Assembly (NCBI GenBank): GCA_946478635.1
Contig: CAMLCX010000344.1
Span: 1 to 5,736 of the forward strand
Length of the DNA: 5,736 nt
Direction: 5' to 3'
Source of the DNA: an uncultured Pseudomonadota bacterium
GTDB lineage: Bacteria > Desulfobacterota_B > Binatia > UBA9968
Shown here piece by piece: positions 1-5,736 of the stretch (positions are counted from its first letter, which is position 1; the number at the start of each line of letters is the position of its first letter). The translations under genes were made by a program, and so were the position numbers. The notes below the pieces were generated by a model. It did not search any database. It saw only the letters and a list, made by a program, of their open reading frames with translations, and was not told where the DNA came from.

Positions 1-1
1 T

Positions 2-1303
2 AACGGCGAGTTGCCATCGAAACCGCCGCTTTTCCATTGGGTCAGCGCGCTGCCGGCGTTGGTCTTCGGCCTTTCTGATTTCACCGTGCGGCTTCCCTCC
101 GCGCTTGGCGCGGCGATCGTGGCGGTGACGACTTTTGTGCTGGGCAGGGCGGTCGGCGGGCCGGTCACGGGTTGGCTTTCCATGGGGTCGCTTCTTGCCA
201 TCTATGAGTTCTGGGATACCGGAACGCAGGCCCGCGTCGATATGATCTTCAGCGCCTGTATTGCGATATCTCTTGCGGGATTTTTCCTTTGGTATCGCGA
301 TGGGCGCGACGGCGCGCGCGCGGCATGCTACCTCGGAGCCATTTTTGCCGTCCTCGCGAAAGGTCCGGTGGGTTTGGCGCTTCCGGCGGTCGTGATCGCT
401 TCGTTCCTGCTCGTCGAGGGGCGATTGGGTAAGTTGCGGCTCCTGTGGTCATGGCCGCTTGTCGCTCTGGCGCTTGTCATCGATGTCGGCTGGTATGCGT
501 CCGCATACTATATCGGCGGCAGAGACTTTCTCGACCTGCAGATTCAACGCGAGAACATCGACCGCGCCTTCGGCACTGGCGGTGTAATCGCCGATAACAA
601 TTTTCTCACGATGGCGGTTTGGCTAATAACTCGGACGCTTCCTCCAAGCCTTGTGTTGTTGTGGTCCTTGATCCGGCGTGTGCGCGGTGAGCGCGAAGAC
701 GCTGCCGGCACTTTTCTCCATGTCTGGTGGATGGCGATCTTTATGGTTTTTGCGTTGGCCGTAGGTAAGCGCGCGGTTTACCTTCTGCCGGTCTATCCGG
801 CCATCGCTCTTTTGGCGGGTCGCGCGATCAGTTCCTTTATCGCAGGGTGTCAACGAAGCGGTGCGGCAGAAGGTTCGGGACAGTATTTCGCTCGACGCTT
901 CCTATCAGCGAAGGTGATCGGAGTGAGCATCGTCGTCATGGATTTGACGCTGATGCTGATGAGCCGCAGCTACTTAAAGCGCTCGCTGGTTGAAAGAGCC
1001 AGGCTTGCCTTCATTAACGAGGTGGGTGCCATCGTGCCGGCTCAGGCGTCGCTTTTCGCGACCCCGGCTTTCGACAACGCCGAGGTCTTTGTGATCGCGT
1101 ATCGCTTGCGCCGGGATATCAACCGGAAATCCCTTGTCTGTGGCGAGCGCAACGAATATTTTCTCGCGCCCTTCGACCTTGGACAAACTCCGGTCGAGAC
1201 ACGTGTGCTCGCCTCATCGAAAATGCACGATGCTTCACTCGTGACTCTACCGACCACGCCAACCGTCCCGCGCGACGAGGACTGCCTCCGAAGATCTCCC
1301 TAA
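2..1303 (+). CDS. GT39 (ArnT/PMT-like) membrane glycosyltransferase, 5' truncated
   Basis: This is the C-terminal 433 residues of a polytopic glycosyltransferase of the ArnT/PMT_2 type (GT39). Such enzymes move a sugar from a polyprenyl-phosphate donor onto a lipid or other acceptor at the periplasmic face of the inner membrane. The frame is open to the left edge (first residues NGEL), so the TTG at 11 is not a start. By alignment with the downstream paralogue about 70 residues are missing, including the first membrane helix and the acidic loop with the presumed catalytic Asp. Visible hallmarks, numbered from the window edge, are PSKPPLFHW (5-13), ARVDM (77-81), AKGP (119-122) and GKRAVYLLPVYPA (255-267). 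About ten hydrophobic segments are present. It differs from the next gene in two ways: the loop after ENIDRAFG has no histidines, and only one hydrophobic segment (about 303-320) separates the GKR region from the C-terminal domain, against three there. The TAA stop lies 19 bases before the next gene, so an operon is likely. The family call is firm; the sugar and acceptor are unknown. Confidence 0.9.
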   Translation, partial: NGELPSKPPLFHWVSALPALVFGLSDFTVRLPSALGAAIVAVTTFVLGRAVGGPVTGWLSMGSLLAIYEFWDTGTQARVDMIFSACIAISLAGFFLWYRDGRDGARAACYLGAIFAVLAKGPVGLALPAVVIASFLLVEGRLGKLRLLWSWPLVALALVIDVGWYASAYYIGGRDFLDLQIQRENIDRAFGTGGVIADNNFLTMAVWLITRTLPPSLVLLWSLIRRVRGEREDAAGTFLHVWWMAIFMVFALAVGKRAVYLLPVYPAIALLAGRAISSFIAGCQRSGAAEGSGQYFARRFLSAKVIGVSIVVMDLTLMLMSRSYLKRSLVERARLAFINEVGAIVPAQASLFATPAFDNAEVFVIAYRLRRDINRKSLVCGERNEYFLAPFDLGQTPVETRVLASSKMHDASLVTLPTTPTVPRDEDCLRRSP

Positions 1304-1322
1304 CTTCGATTGGTAAATTCTG

Positions 1323-3041
1323 ATGCGCAAGCTGTTCTTCGGTCTCCTTAAAGGAGATACTCATTCGATCCTGCATTTGATTCTGCTCGCCGCTTTGTGC
1401 GGCGCGCTTTATTTCCCCTATCTCGATTCGGCGCCATTTTTCGATAAAGGTGAGCCGCGCGAGGCCCTCGCGGTGCAGGACATTGTACAGCGAGGCGAGT
1501 GGCTCGTGCCGCTCAAGCGCGCCACGGACATACCCTCGAAGCCGCCGCTTTTTCATTGGTCCGCCGCTTTGGCGACTCGATGGACCGGCTCTTTAACGGA
1601 GGCGACCATCCGGTTTCCCTCGGCGCTTTACGCTACATTGGGCGTTTTGCTGATTTATGGGCTCGGTCGAAGAATATTCGACGCCAAGACTGCGCTGCTC
1701 GGCGCGGCGATTCTCGCCACGACGATGGTTTACCAGGACCAGGCGTTGAGCGCGCGGGTCGACATGACCCTGTGTTTCTTCGTGACGTTGAGCCTGACGC
1801 TGTTTTACTCGTTGTATCGCGGCTATCTAACCCATCCATTGTGGTTTTACGTTTTTTATATCGTGGTCGGCATCGGAACTTTGGCCAAGGGGCCCTTGGG
1901 CGTTGTGTTGCCGGGTTTGGTCGCGGGTTCGTTCGCGCTCATCGAGCGGCGCTGGGATTTGATCAAAAAGTTCTCGGTTCATCCGGGCGTCGTGCTAACG
2001 GCTGTCCTGGCGACGGGTTGGTATGTGATTGCGGTGACCCGCGGCGGCGAGGGATTTTTCGATCGGCAGATTTTGCAGGAAAACTTGAGCCGCTTCGTCG
2101 GCGGCTCGGGGCATAGCCATCCGATTTATTATTACATTCCGTATCTGTTCTCGCAGAGTCTGCCTTGGGCTTTGTTTCTGCCGCTGCTCCTTTGGGATCT
2201 CAGAAGAAATCTTCGCGATGGCGGAAACACGCTCTTTTTGCAGCTTTGGTTGATCGTCATGTTTGTATTTTTTTCCATATCCGTCGGCAAGCGGCCGGTG
2301 TATTTGTTGCCGATTTATCCGGCGTTGTCCTTGCTGCTGGCGCGCTGGTTTTACGAAGTCAAAAGCACCAGCAAGGGAAGGTTGGTCATCTACCGGAGCA
2401 TCGCGGTTATCGCCGCGATAACTAGCGTCATGCTGTTAGTGATTACACTGGGCGCGCTCTGGAGCCACGATCCTGGGTGGTTTTTCACGCCCATCGAGAG
2501 CCTGCTGAAACCGAAGGACCGCGCCAATGTTATTGTGGTGCGAAATCAATTGGCAAACTTCGGCTGGAGTTTTACCTTGGTGGCGGTCTTGGCGGCTTTG
2601 CTGTGGGCGAGCTTGGCGTGCTCGCTTTGGCTCGACCGCATGCGCGCGGTCGCCCATCATCTCATCGCGATATCGATTATTCACAGTTTCGTGGGATCGT
2701 CGGTCGTGACGCCGGTCATCGCGCAGGGAAAGAGTTACCGAGCCTTTATGACGGAGGTGAATGAACGGGTAAAACCGGATGAGCCGCTATATCTCTATGG
2801 ACGCTTCAATAGCGACTCGGTGGTGTTTTATCGAGGCGGCGCCATCGAACGACTCAATCAGCCGATGGAGGCCGTAGCGGCTAAGGCCGGAAGAGGCGCA
2901 GGCTACGTGATCATGCCGGAGCGCAGCTGGAAAGATATTCAAACGGCTGTGGGGATGCCGTTGCCGCCTCTGGCGCGGAGCGAGGGCAAGGGACCCGAAG
3001 GCGACGCGCCATTGGTGTTGCTGCAGGCAGATGTGTCGTGA
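1323..3041 (+). CDS. GT39 (ArnT/PMT-like) membrane glycosyltransferase, complete
   Basis: This is a complete 572-residue GT39 enzyme and a paralogue of the gene before it. Family knowledge: polyprenyl-phosphate-sugar-dependent transfer to lipid A-like or other envelope acceptors on the periplasmic side. Seen in the sequence: a first membrane helix near 16-35; the acidic loop DKGEPREA (41-48), with D41 the best candidate for the catalytic Asp; PSKPPLFHW (71-79); SARVDM (143-148); AKGP (188-191); a loop ending GGSGHSHP (260-267) with two histidines; GKRPVYLLPIYPA (322-334); about twelve hydrophobic segments in all; and a soluble C-terminal part from about 466. Length is normal for the family. 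An in-frame TAA at 1314 leaves ATG 1323 as the first usual start. No good Shine-Dalgarno precedes it, so coupling to translation of the upstream gene is plausible. ArnT itself is less likely, since the usual Glu before KPP is Ser here. The stop lies three bases from the convergent gene's stop. Confidence 0.93.
   Translation: MRKLFFGLLKGDTHSILHLILLAALCGALYFPYLDSAPFFDKGEPREALAVQDIVQRGEWLVPLKRATDIPSKPPLFHWSAALATRWTGSLTEATIRFPSALYATLGVLLIYGLGRRIFDAKTALLGAAILATTMVYQDQALSARVDMTLCFFVTLSLTLFYSLYRGYLTHPLWFYVFYIVVGIGTLAKGPLGVVLPGLVAGSFALIERRWDLIKKFSVHPGVVLTAVLATGWYVIAVTRGGEGFFDRQILQENLSRFVGGSGHSHPIYYYIPYLFSQSLPWALFLPLLLWDLRRNLRDGGNTLFLQLWLIVMFVFFSISVGKRPVYLLPIYPALSLLLARWFYEVKSTSKGRLVIYRSIAVIAAITSVMLLVITLGALWSHDPGWFFTPIESLLKPKDRANVIVVRNQLANFGWSFTLVAVLAALLWASLACSLWLDRMRAVAHHLIAISIIHSFVGSSVVTPVIAQGKSYRAFMTEVNERVKPDEPLYLYGRFNSDSVVFYRGGAIERLNQPMEAVAAKAGRGAGYVIMPERSWKDIQTAVGMPLPPLARSEGKGPEGDAPLVLLQADVS
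2406..2422. repeat. 17-bp inverted repeat inside the second GT39 gene
   Basis: GTTATCGC and GCGATAAC form perfect 8-bp arms around a single central C. It lies within codons for a predicted membrane segment (residues about 361-367). One such repeat is roughly what chance would give in a window of this size, so no function is claimed. It has no T-run and is not a terminator. Confidence 0.3.
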
Positions 3042-3044
3042 GGG

Positions 3045-4037
3045 TTATTTAAACACTCCTTCTTTGTCCAGTTCTCTCAGCGCGCGCAGATCGACATAAT
3101 CTTCAAATTTGAGATTTTTCCCAACGGCGTCTTTGCCGAGTTCGTCGATGACGGTCTGGATGCCCGCCTGGGTCGGGAACGGACGGCGGGCAAGCACTTG
3201 GACGCTGCGCGCAAGCGCGTAATCGATGGTTTCAGTGTCGTCGGTCTTGAGCGCGGCGCGAATCGCGATTTTCGCATTGACCGGGTCTGTCTGCAGCGCG
3301 CGGATCGATTCGGCCATGCTTTTGATCAGCGCTTTGACCAGCCGCAGATTCTTGTCGATATAGCTGCCCATGAAGTTGAGCGAAAGAAAGGGGTATTCGA
3401 TCTTGGTGTCGGCAAGATCGGCGAGCACGTTAAAGCCCTCCCGCTTCGCCCGCGGGACAAAATCCGCCGCCATGATCGTGCCGTCGACAACGCCGCTGAG
3501 AATCGCCGTGATCCGAGCGCCCGAATTGCCGATCTGTAAAACCGTGACGTCCTTTTCAGGATCCAAACCGCCTTCTCTGAGCGCAAGGTTGGTCTGGAAA
3601 TGCGAACCGGAGCCGAAACGGCTGACCGCAACTTTTTTCCCCTTGAGTTGTTTGAATGAAGTGATCGACGGTGCCGTGAGATAAACATGGTTGAACCGGT
3701 TGGCAACCACGGCGGTGATGCGCACGTCGGCGCCGCGCAACTTCGCGAGCATCGCTTCCGATCCTTGGGAGAAAGCGAGATCGAAGGTGCCCGAGATCAA
3801 GCCCTGGCTCAGCAAAGAGCCGCTATTGACATAAACCACCTCGAGCTCAATGCCGTTCCGGCGAAAGATCCCCTGGCGCTTGCCCATTTCGAGAACGTAA
3901 TTGTTGATGCCTGTGCCGCTGTAGCCCAGACGAATCTTGTCGAGGGTCTGCGCCGATAAGTCTTCAAGCGAACCCGATAAGGCGAAGACCAGCGCTGTAA
4001 CTCCAAGAGATAAACCCGCCGAGTATCGAAGTGCCAT
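3045..4037 (-). CDS. ABC-type substrate-binding protein, NMT1/THI5-SsuA/TauA-like
   Basis: This is a periplasmic solute-binding protein of the NMT1/THI5-like class that normally delivers a small organic substrate to an inner-membrane ABC importer. I start it at ATG 4037 (330 residues). GAGGAG lies 6 bases upstream at ideal spacing, and translation then opens directly with a signal peptide: MALRY, hydrophobic 6-22, likely cleavage near SA-Q at 29/30. A longer GTG/ATG start at 4064/4061 adds nine polar residues and lacks a well-placed ribosome site. Mature features: strand IRLGYSG (35-41), the hinge-type segment GSLLSQGLISGTFDLAFSQG (73-92), and LKGKKVAVSRFGSGS (131-145), typical of the family's second lobe. 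No lipobox cysteine is present, so it is probably soluble in the periplasm. No permease or ATPase gene is in view, making this an orphan as far as the window shows. The substrate cannot be read from sequence. Its stop nearly abuts that of the convergent GT39 gene. Confidence 0.92.
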   Translation of the reverse strand: MALRYSAGLSLGVTALVFALSGSLEDLSAQTLDKIRLGYSGTGINNYVLEMGKRQGIFRRNGIELEVVYVNSGSLLSQGLISGTFDLAFSQGSEAMLAKLRGADVRITAVVANRFNHVYLTAPSITSFKQLKGKKVAVSRFGSGSHFQTNLALREGGLDPEKDVTVLQIGNSGARITAILSGVVDGTIMAADFVPRAKREGFNVLADLADTKIEYPFLSLNFMGSYIDKNLRLVKALIKSMAESIRALQTDPVNAKIAIRAALKTDDTETIDYALARSVQVLARRPFPTQAGIQTVIDELGKDAVGKNLKFEDYVDLRALRELDKEGVFK

Positions 4038-4043
4038 AGCGAA

Positions 4044-4049
4044 CTCCTC
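4044..4049 (-). promoter_or_regulatory. Ribosome binding site fixing the start of the binding-protein gene
   Basis: On the minus strand GAGGAG is followed by six bases (TTCGCT) and then ATG at 4037-4035. It lies inside the longer reading-frame version that would start at 4064. This is the main reason for choosing the shorter protein, which begins directly with the signal peptide. Confidence 0.75.
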
Positions 4050-4122
4050 ATTCAACCGCATCACAAAAATTTAGTTGGTCTCCCGACGTTTCTCGACGAT
4101 CAAGTCGGCTAGCGCGGATCCT

Positions 4123-4138
4123 ATCACGAAAACGTGAT
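4123..4138. promoter_or_regulatory. Candidate operator: 16-bp perfect palindrome ATCACG-AAAA-CGTGAT
   Basis: Six-base arms (ATCACG/CGTGAT) flank AAAA in the divergent intergenic region. The last T of the right arm is the first T of the TTGACA -35 box of the rightward promoter, so a bound dimer would contact or overlap RNA polymerase. The palindrome is about 85 bases upstream of the binding-protein start, so it could serve both directions. It does not match the consensus of FNR (TTGAT-N4-ATCAA) or CRP (TGTGA-N6-TCACA). A 6-bp arm repeat can arise by chance in a region this size; its position is what makes it notable. No regulator gene is in the window. Confidence 0.45.
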
Positions 4139-4167
4139 TGACAAGTGAGGACCCCGGCCATGATACT
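4138..4167 (+). promoter_or_regulatory. Candidate sigma-70-type promoter for the aldolase gene
   Basis: A perfect TTGACA (4138-4143) is followed after 18 bases by GATACT (4162-4167), which matches four of six -10 positions. Transcription would start near 4174, giving a leader of roughly 38 bases before ATG 4212. The -35 box shares a base with the palindrome at 4123-4138. On the opposite strand I found only an AT-rich stretch near 4066-4076 (TAAATT on the minus strand) and no convincing -35, so the leftward promoter is unassigned. Confidence 0.5.
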
Positions 4168-4201
4168 TCGCGAACGGTCCGCAAGGCCGATGCCACTGTA
4201 A

Positions 4202-4207
4202 AAGGAG
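4202..4207 (+). promoter_or_regulatory. Ribosome binding site of the aldolase gene
   Basis: AAGGAG (within AAAAGGAGA) lies four bases before ATG 4212 and seven bases before the in-frame GTG at 4215. The spacing to ATG is a little short, so initiation at GTG 4215 is a minor alternative that would change the protein by one residue. Confidence 0.7.
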
Positions 4208-4211
4208 AACC

Positions 4212-4934
4212 ATGGTGAAGTCCAATCCTATTTTAGCGCGCAAGGTGGCGCTCTCCTGCCGCATCCTTGCGAAGCTCGGCATGTTCAAGGAAACCACCGG
4301 GCACGTGAGCGCTCGTCTGGATGACGAGCGCATGCTCATCCGCGGGCGAGGGCCGAAGGAGACCGGCCTGCTGTTCACCAAACCGAGCGATATTATCGTC
4401 GCCGATCTCGACGGCCGAAACCGGGGCAAAAAGGCCGGGCTCAAGCCGCCCAATGAAGCCGTCATTCATGGCGAGATCTATAAGGCGAGGCCACATGCAT
4501 CGGCAGTTGTCCACGCCCACCCGCCCGCGGTGGTCCTCTGCAGCATGGCGGGAATCGAACTTCGACCGATCTTCGGCGGCTACGATCCCAGCGGCATGCG
4601 CCTGGCGTTGAAGGGCATTCCTGTCTACCCGCGCAGCCTCACGCTGAATACCGTCGAGCAAGTTCATGCGATGCAACAGATCATGGGCGAAGGCGATATC
4701 TGCATTTTGCGCGGGCACGGCTTGATCGTTGTCGGAACAAGCGTCGAGCAGGCGACGTTGACGGCGATCAAGGTCGATGCCCTGGCAAAAATGAATCTAC
4801 AGGCCGCAGCCCTGGGCAACGTTCCTGCGATTTCAGACGAAGACATCGCGGAATTTCAAAATCGCGCCCGCAAGGGCAATAGTTCGCTGGCGGGTTTGTG
4901 GAGATATTATTGTGAGTGGTTGACGAAGGGATGA
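4212..4934 (+). CDS. Class II aldolase/adducin family protein
   Basis: This is a 240-residue cytoplasmic protein of the class II (metal-dependent) aldolase/adducin fold, the family of fuculose-1-phosphate aldolase, ribulose-phosphate 4-epimerase and several aromatic-acid decarboxylases. Family members usually form oligomers with Zn or another divalent metal at the subunit interface. Seen in the sequence: TGHVSAR (29-35), the counterpart of the phosphate/substrate loop (GNVS in fuculose aldolase); PPNEAVIHGEIY (79-90), with E82 at the catalytic acid/base position; and H101, H103 (HAHP) and H169 (GHG), the three metal ligands. The metal site is therefore complete, and length is normal for the fold. 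The His in TGHVS and the C-terminal WRYY (230-233) resemble, from memory, the decarboxylase-like branch rather than sugar-phosphate aldolases, so a decarboxylase or lyase acting on a hydroxy or aromatic acid is as likely as an aldolase. It is divergent from the binding protein and is followed after 66 bases by a reductase gene on the same strand. Confidence 0.92.
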   Translation: MVKSNPILARKVALSCRILAKLGMFKETTGHVSARLDDERMLIRGRGPKETGLLFTKPSDIIVADLDGRNRGKKAGLKPPNEAVIHGEIYKARPHASAVVHAHPPAVVLCSMAGIELRPIFGGYDPSGMRLALKGIPVYPRSLTLNTVEQVHAMQQIMGEGDICILRGHGLIVVGTSVEQATLTAIKVDALAKMNLQAAALGNVPAISDEDIAEFQNRARKGNSSLAGLWRYYCEWLTKG

Positions 4935-4986
4935 TCTTGTAACCAATACGGGCAAATGTTTTGCTATCAGTCATTTCCACATTGAG

Positions 4987-4991
4987 AAGGA
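4987..4991 (+). promoter_or_regulatory. Ribosome binding site of the Tat aldo/keto reductase gene
   Basis: AAGGA, within GAGAAGGA, lies nine bases before ATG 5001. An in-frame TGA at 4983 rules out any start further upstream, so this site and ATG together fix the N-terminus and hence the twin-arginine signal. Confidence 0.7.
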
Positions 4992-5000
4992 CCCGACAGA

Positions 5001-5736
5001 ATGGAAATTTATCGTCGAACGGTCATCAAGGCCGGGCTCGGTTTGGCGGCCATGGTACTCGGTCCCGCGGAGCTTCTTGCCCAGCCGCAACCGTTGCTGC
5101 AAAAAAAAATCCCTTCATCGGGCGAGAGCATTCCGATCATCGGCATCGGCACGGCGCGCCGCTATGAGGAAGTGAAGTCCGACGCGGAGAAAGGCCCGCT
5201 GCGCGACACCATCCGGCAGTTTCAAGCCTTGGGCGGCACGGTGATCGATAGCTCGCCGTCCTACGGCACCGCGGAAGCAGTGGTCGGAGAACTGGTCGAC
5301 GGACTTAAAATTCGTGACTCGCTGTTTCTCGCCACCAAAGTGAGCTTGCGCAAGGTGGGGCGCGAAGAGGGCATCAAGCAAATCGATGAATCGTTCAAGA
5401 AATATCGCACGAGCAAAATCGATCTCATCGCGGTGCATAATTTGCGCGATACCGACACGCAGCTGCGCACCCTGCGCGAGATGAAACGGGCGGGGCGCAT
5501 CCGGTACGTGGGCATCACCACGTCGTTCGACAATCAGTACGGCGAGTTCGAGCAGACTATGAAGAAAGAATCCCTCGACTTTATCCAGGTCGATTACGCG
5601 CTGGACAACCGCGACGCCGGCGAGCGCATCATCCCCCTGGCCGCGGACCGCGGCATGGCCGTAATGATTAATCTACCCTTTGGGCGAGGTCGCTTGTTCA
5701 ACGCCGTGCAGGGAAAGAAACTGCCGGAGTGGGCGG
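5001..5736 (+). CDS. Aldo/keto reductase with Tat signal peptide, 3' truncated
   Basis: The first 245 residues of an aldo/keto reductase; the frame is open to the right edge. These enzymes are NAD(P)H-dependent carbonyl reductases with a TIM-barrel fold. The full active-site tetrad is visible: D83 and Y88 (in VIDSSPSYG, 81-89), K113 (in ATKV, 111-114) and H146 (in AVHN, 144-147). Other family landmarks are the first strand IPIIGIGTA (44-52) and GRIRYVGITT (165-174). The N-terminus reads MEIYRRTVIKAGLGLAAMVLG: a twin-arginine motif (R5-R6, with V-I-K after it), a mild hydrophobic stretch (11-21), and a likely cleavage site after LLA (27). This predicts export in folded, cofactor-loaded form by the Tat system. 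The C-terminal part of the cofactor-binding region lies outside the window. It probably shares a transcript with the aldolase 66 bases upstream; a weak extended -10 (TGCTATCAG, 4962-4970) may add a separate promoter. The family call is firm; the substrate is unknown. Confidence 0.93.
   Translation, partial: MEIYRRTVIKAGLGLAAMVLGPAELLAQPQPLLQKKIPSSGESIPIIGIGTARRYEEVKSDAEKGPLRDTIRQFQALGGTVIDSSPSYGTAEAVVGELVDGLKIRDSLFLATKVSLRKVGREEGIKQIDESFKKYRTSKIDLIAVHNLRDTDTQLRTLREMKRAGRIRYVGITTSFDNQYGEFEQTMKKESLDFIQVDYALDNRDAGERIIPLAADRGMAVMINLPFGRGRLFNAVQGKKLPEWA

Noticed and set aside
11..13. TTG as the start of the first GT39 gene
   Set aside because: The frame is open to the window edge and the residues before it (NGE) fit the family's pre-KPP segment. 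Starting here would remove the catalytic loop, so the gene is simply cut by the window.
1343..1357. Inverted repeat TCTCCTT-A-AAGGAGA with a Shine-Dalgarno-like right arm just inside the second GT39 gene
   Set aside because: No in-frame ATG or GTG start lies at a suitable distance; the nearest in-frame CTG (1371) and TTG (1377) are too far. A later start would also trim the region before the first membrane helix. Seven-base arms are expected by chance in a window this size.
1119..1556. 145-codon open frame on the minus strand spanning the junction of the two GT39 genes
   Set aside because: It lies antisense to two well-supported coding regions, is rich in Arg/Glu/Gln as expected of a GC-driven shadow frame, and shows no recognisable domain.
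1499..2116. 205-codon open frame on the plus strand inside the second GT39 gene
   Set aside because: Its translation is Arg/Gly-rich and featureless, while the overlapping frame carries all GT39 motifs and membrane segments.
3010..3070. Bidirectional terminator between the convergent genes
   Set aside because: No GC-rich stem followed by a T-run is present on either strand, only a weak AT-rich partial palindrome around 3044-3054.
4083..4108. CCGAC/GTCGG inverted arms in the divergent intergenic region
   Set aside because: Arms are only five bases with a 16-base gap, and the right arm can also pair with an alternative inner CGAC; indistinguishable from chance.
4233..4718. 161-codon minus-strand open frame opposite the aldolase gene
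   Set aside because: It is the antisense of a protein with a complete set of catalytic motifs, with no domain of its own that I recognise.
4937..4970. Separate promoter for the reductase gene (TTGTAA ... TGCTATCAG)
   Set aside because: The extended -10 is fair, but the -35 candidate is 22 bases away and no better one exists at 16-18 bases. Read-through from the aldolase promoter explains expression more simply.

Overview
The window reads as an ordinary bacterial chromosome segment: moderately GC-rich, tightly packed, with no RNA gene, mobile element, CRISPR array or long repeat that I can see. The gene set (tandem family-39 glycosyltransferases, a stand-alone NMT1/THI5-like periplasmic binding protein, a class II aldolase/adducin protein and a Tat-exported aldo/keto reductase) fits a Gram-negative environmental bacterium. 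It recalls uncultivated delta-proteobacterial or Binatota-type lineages, where such binding proteins are often abundant. That placement is an impression from gene content, not a measurement.

Layout. Positions 2-1303 (+) hold the 3' part of a GT39 membrane glycosyltransferase whose start lies left of the window. After 19 bases comes a second, complete GT39 gene (1323-3041, +). The two are diverged paralogues and probably form one transcription unit. Three bases beyond its stop, a convergent gene ends: an ABC-type substrate-binding protein on the minus strand (3045-4037, with the start revised from sequence evidence). A 174-base divergent intergenic region (4038-4211) follows. It carries a 16-bp perfect palindrome that runs directly into a consensus TTGACA -35 box. 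Rightward from it lie a class II aldolase/adducin gene (4212-4934) and, after 66 bases, an aldo/keto reductase with a twin-arginine signal peptide (5001 to the window edge, 3' truncated).

How the genes may work together. The left half is an envelope glycosylation module: polytopic enzymes that move a sugar from a polyprenyl-phosphate carrier onto a lipid or other acceptor on the periplasmic face. The right half looks like a small uptake/catabolism divergon: a periplasmic solute-binding protein transcribed opposite a metal-dependent aldolase/decarboxylase-fold enzyme and a periplasmic oxidoreductase. No ABC permease, ATPase or dedicated regulator is visible, so the substrate is unknown. I did not find a clearly new defence or mobile system. 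The points most worth a second look are the Tat-exported reductase, the palindrome at the -35 box, and the divergence of the first GT39 copy at its presumed active-site positions.
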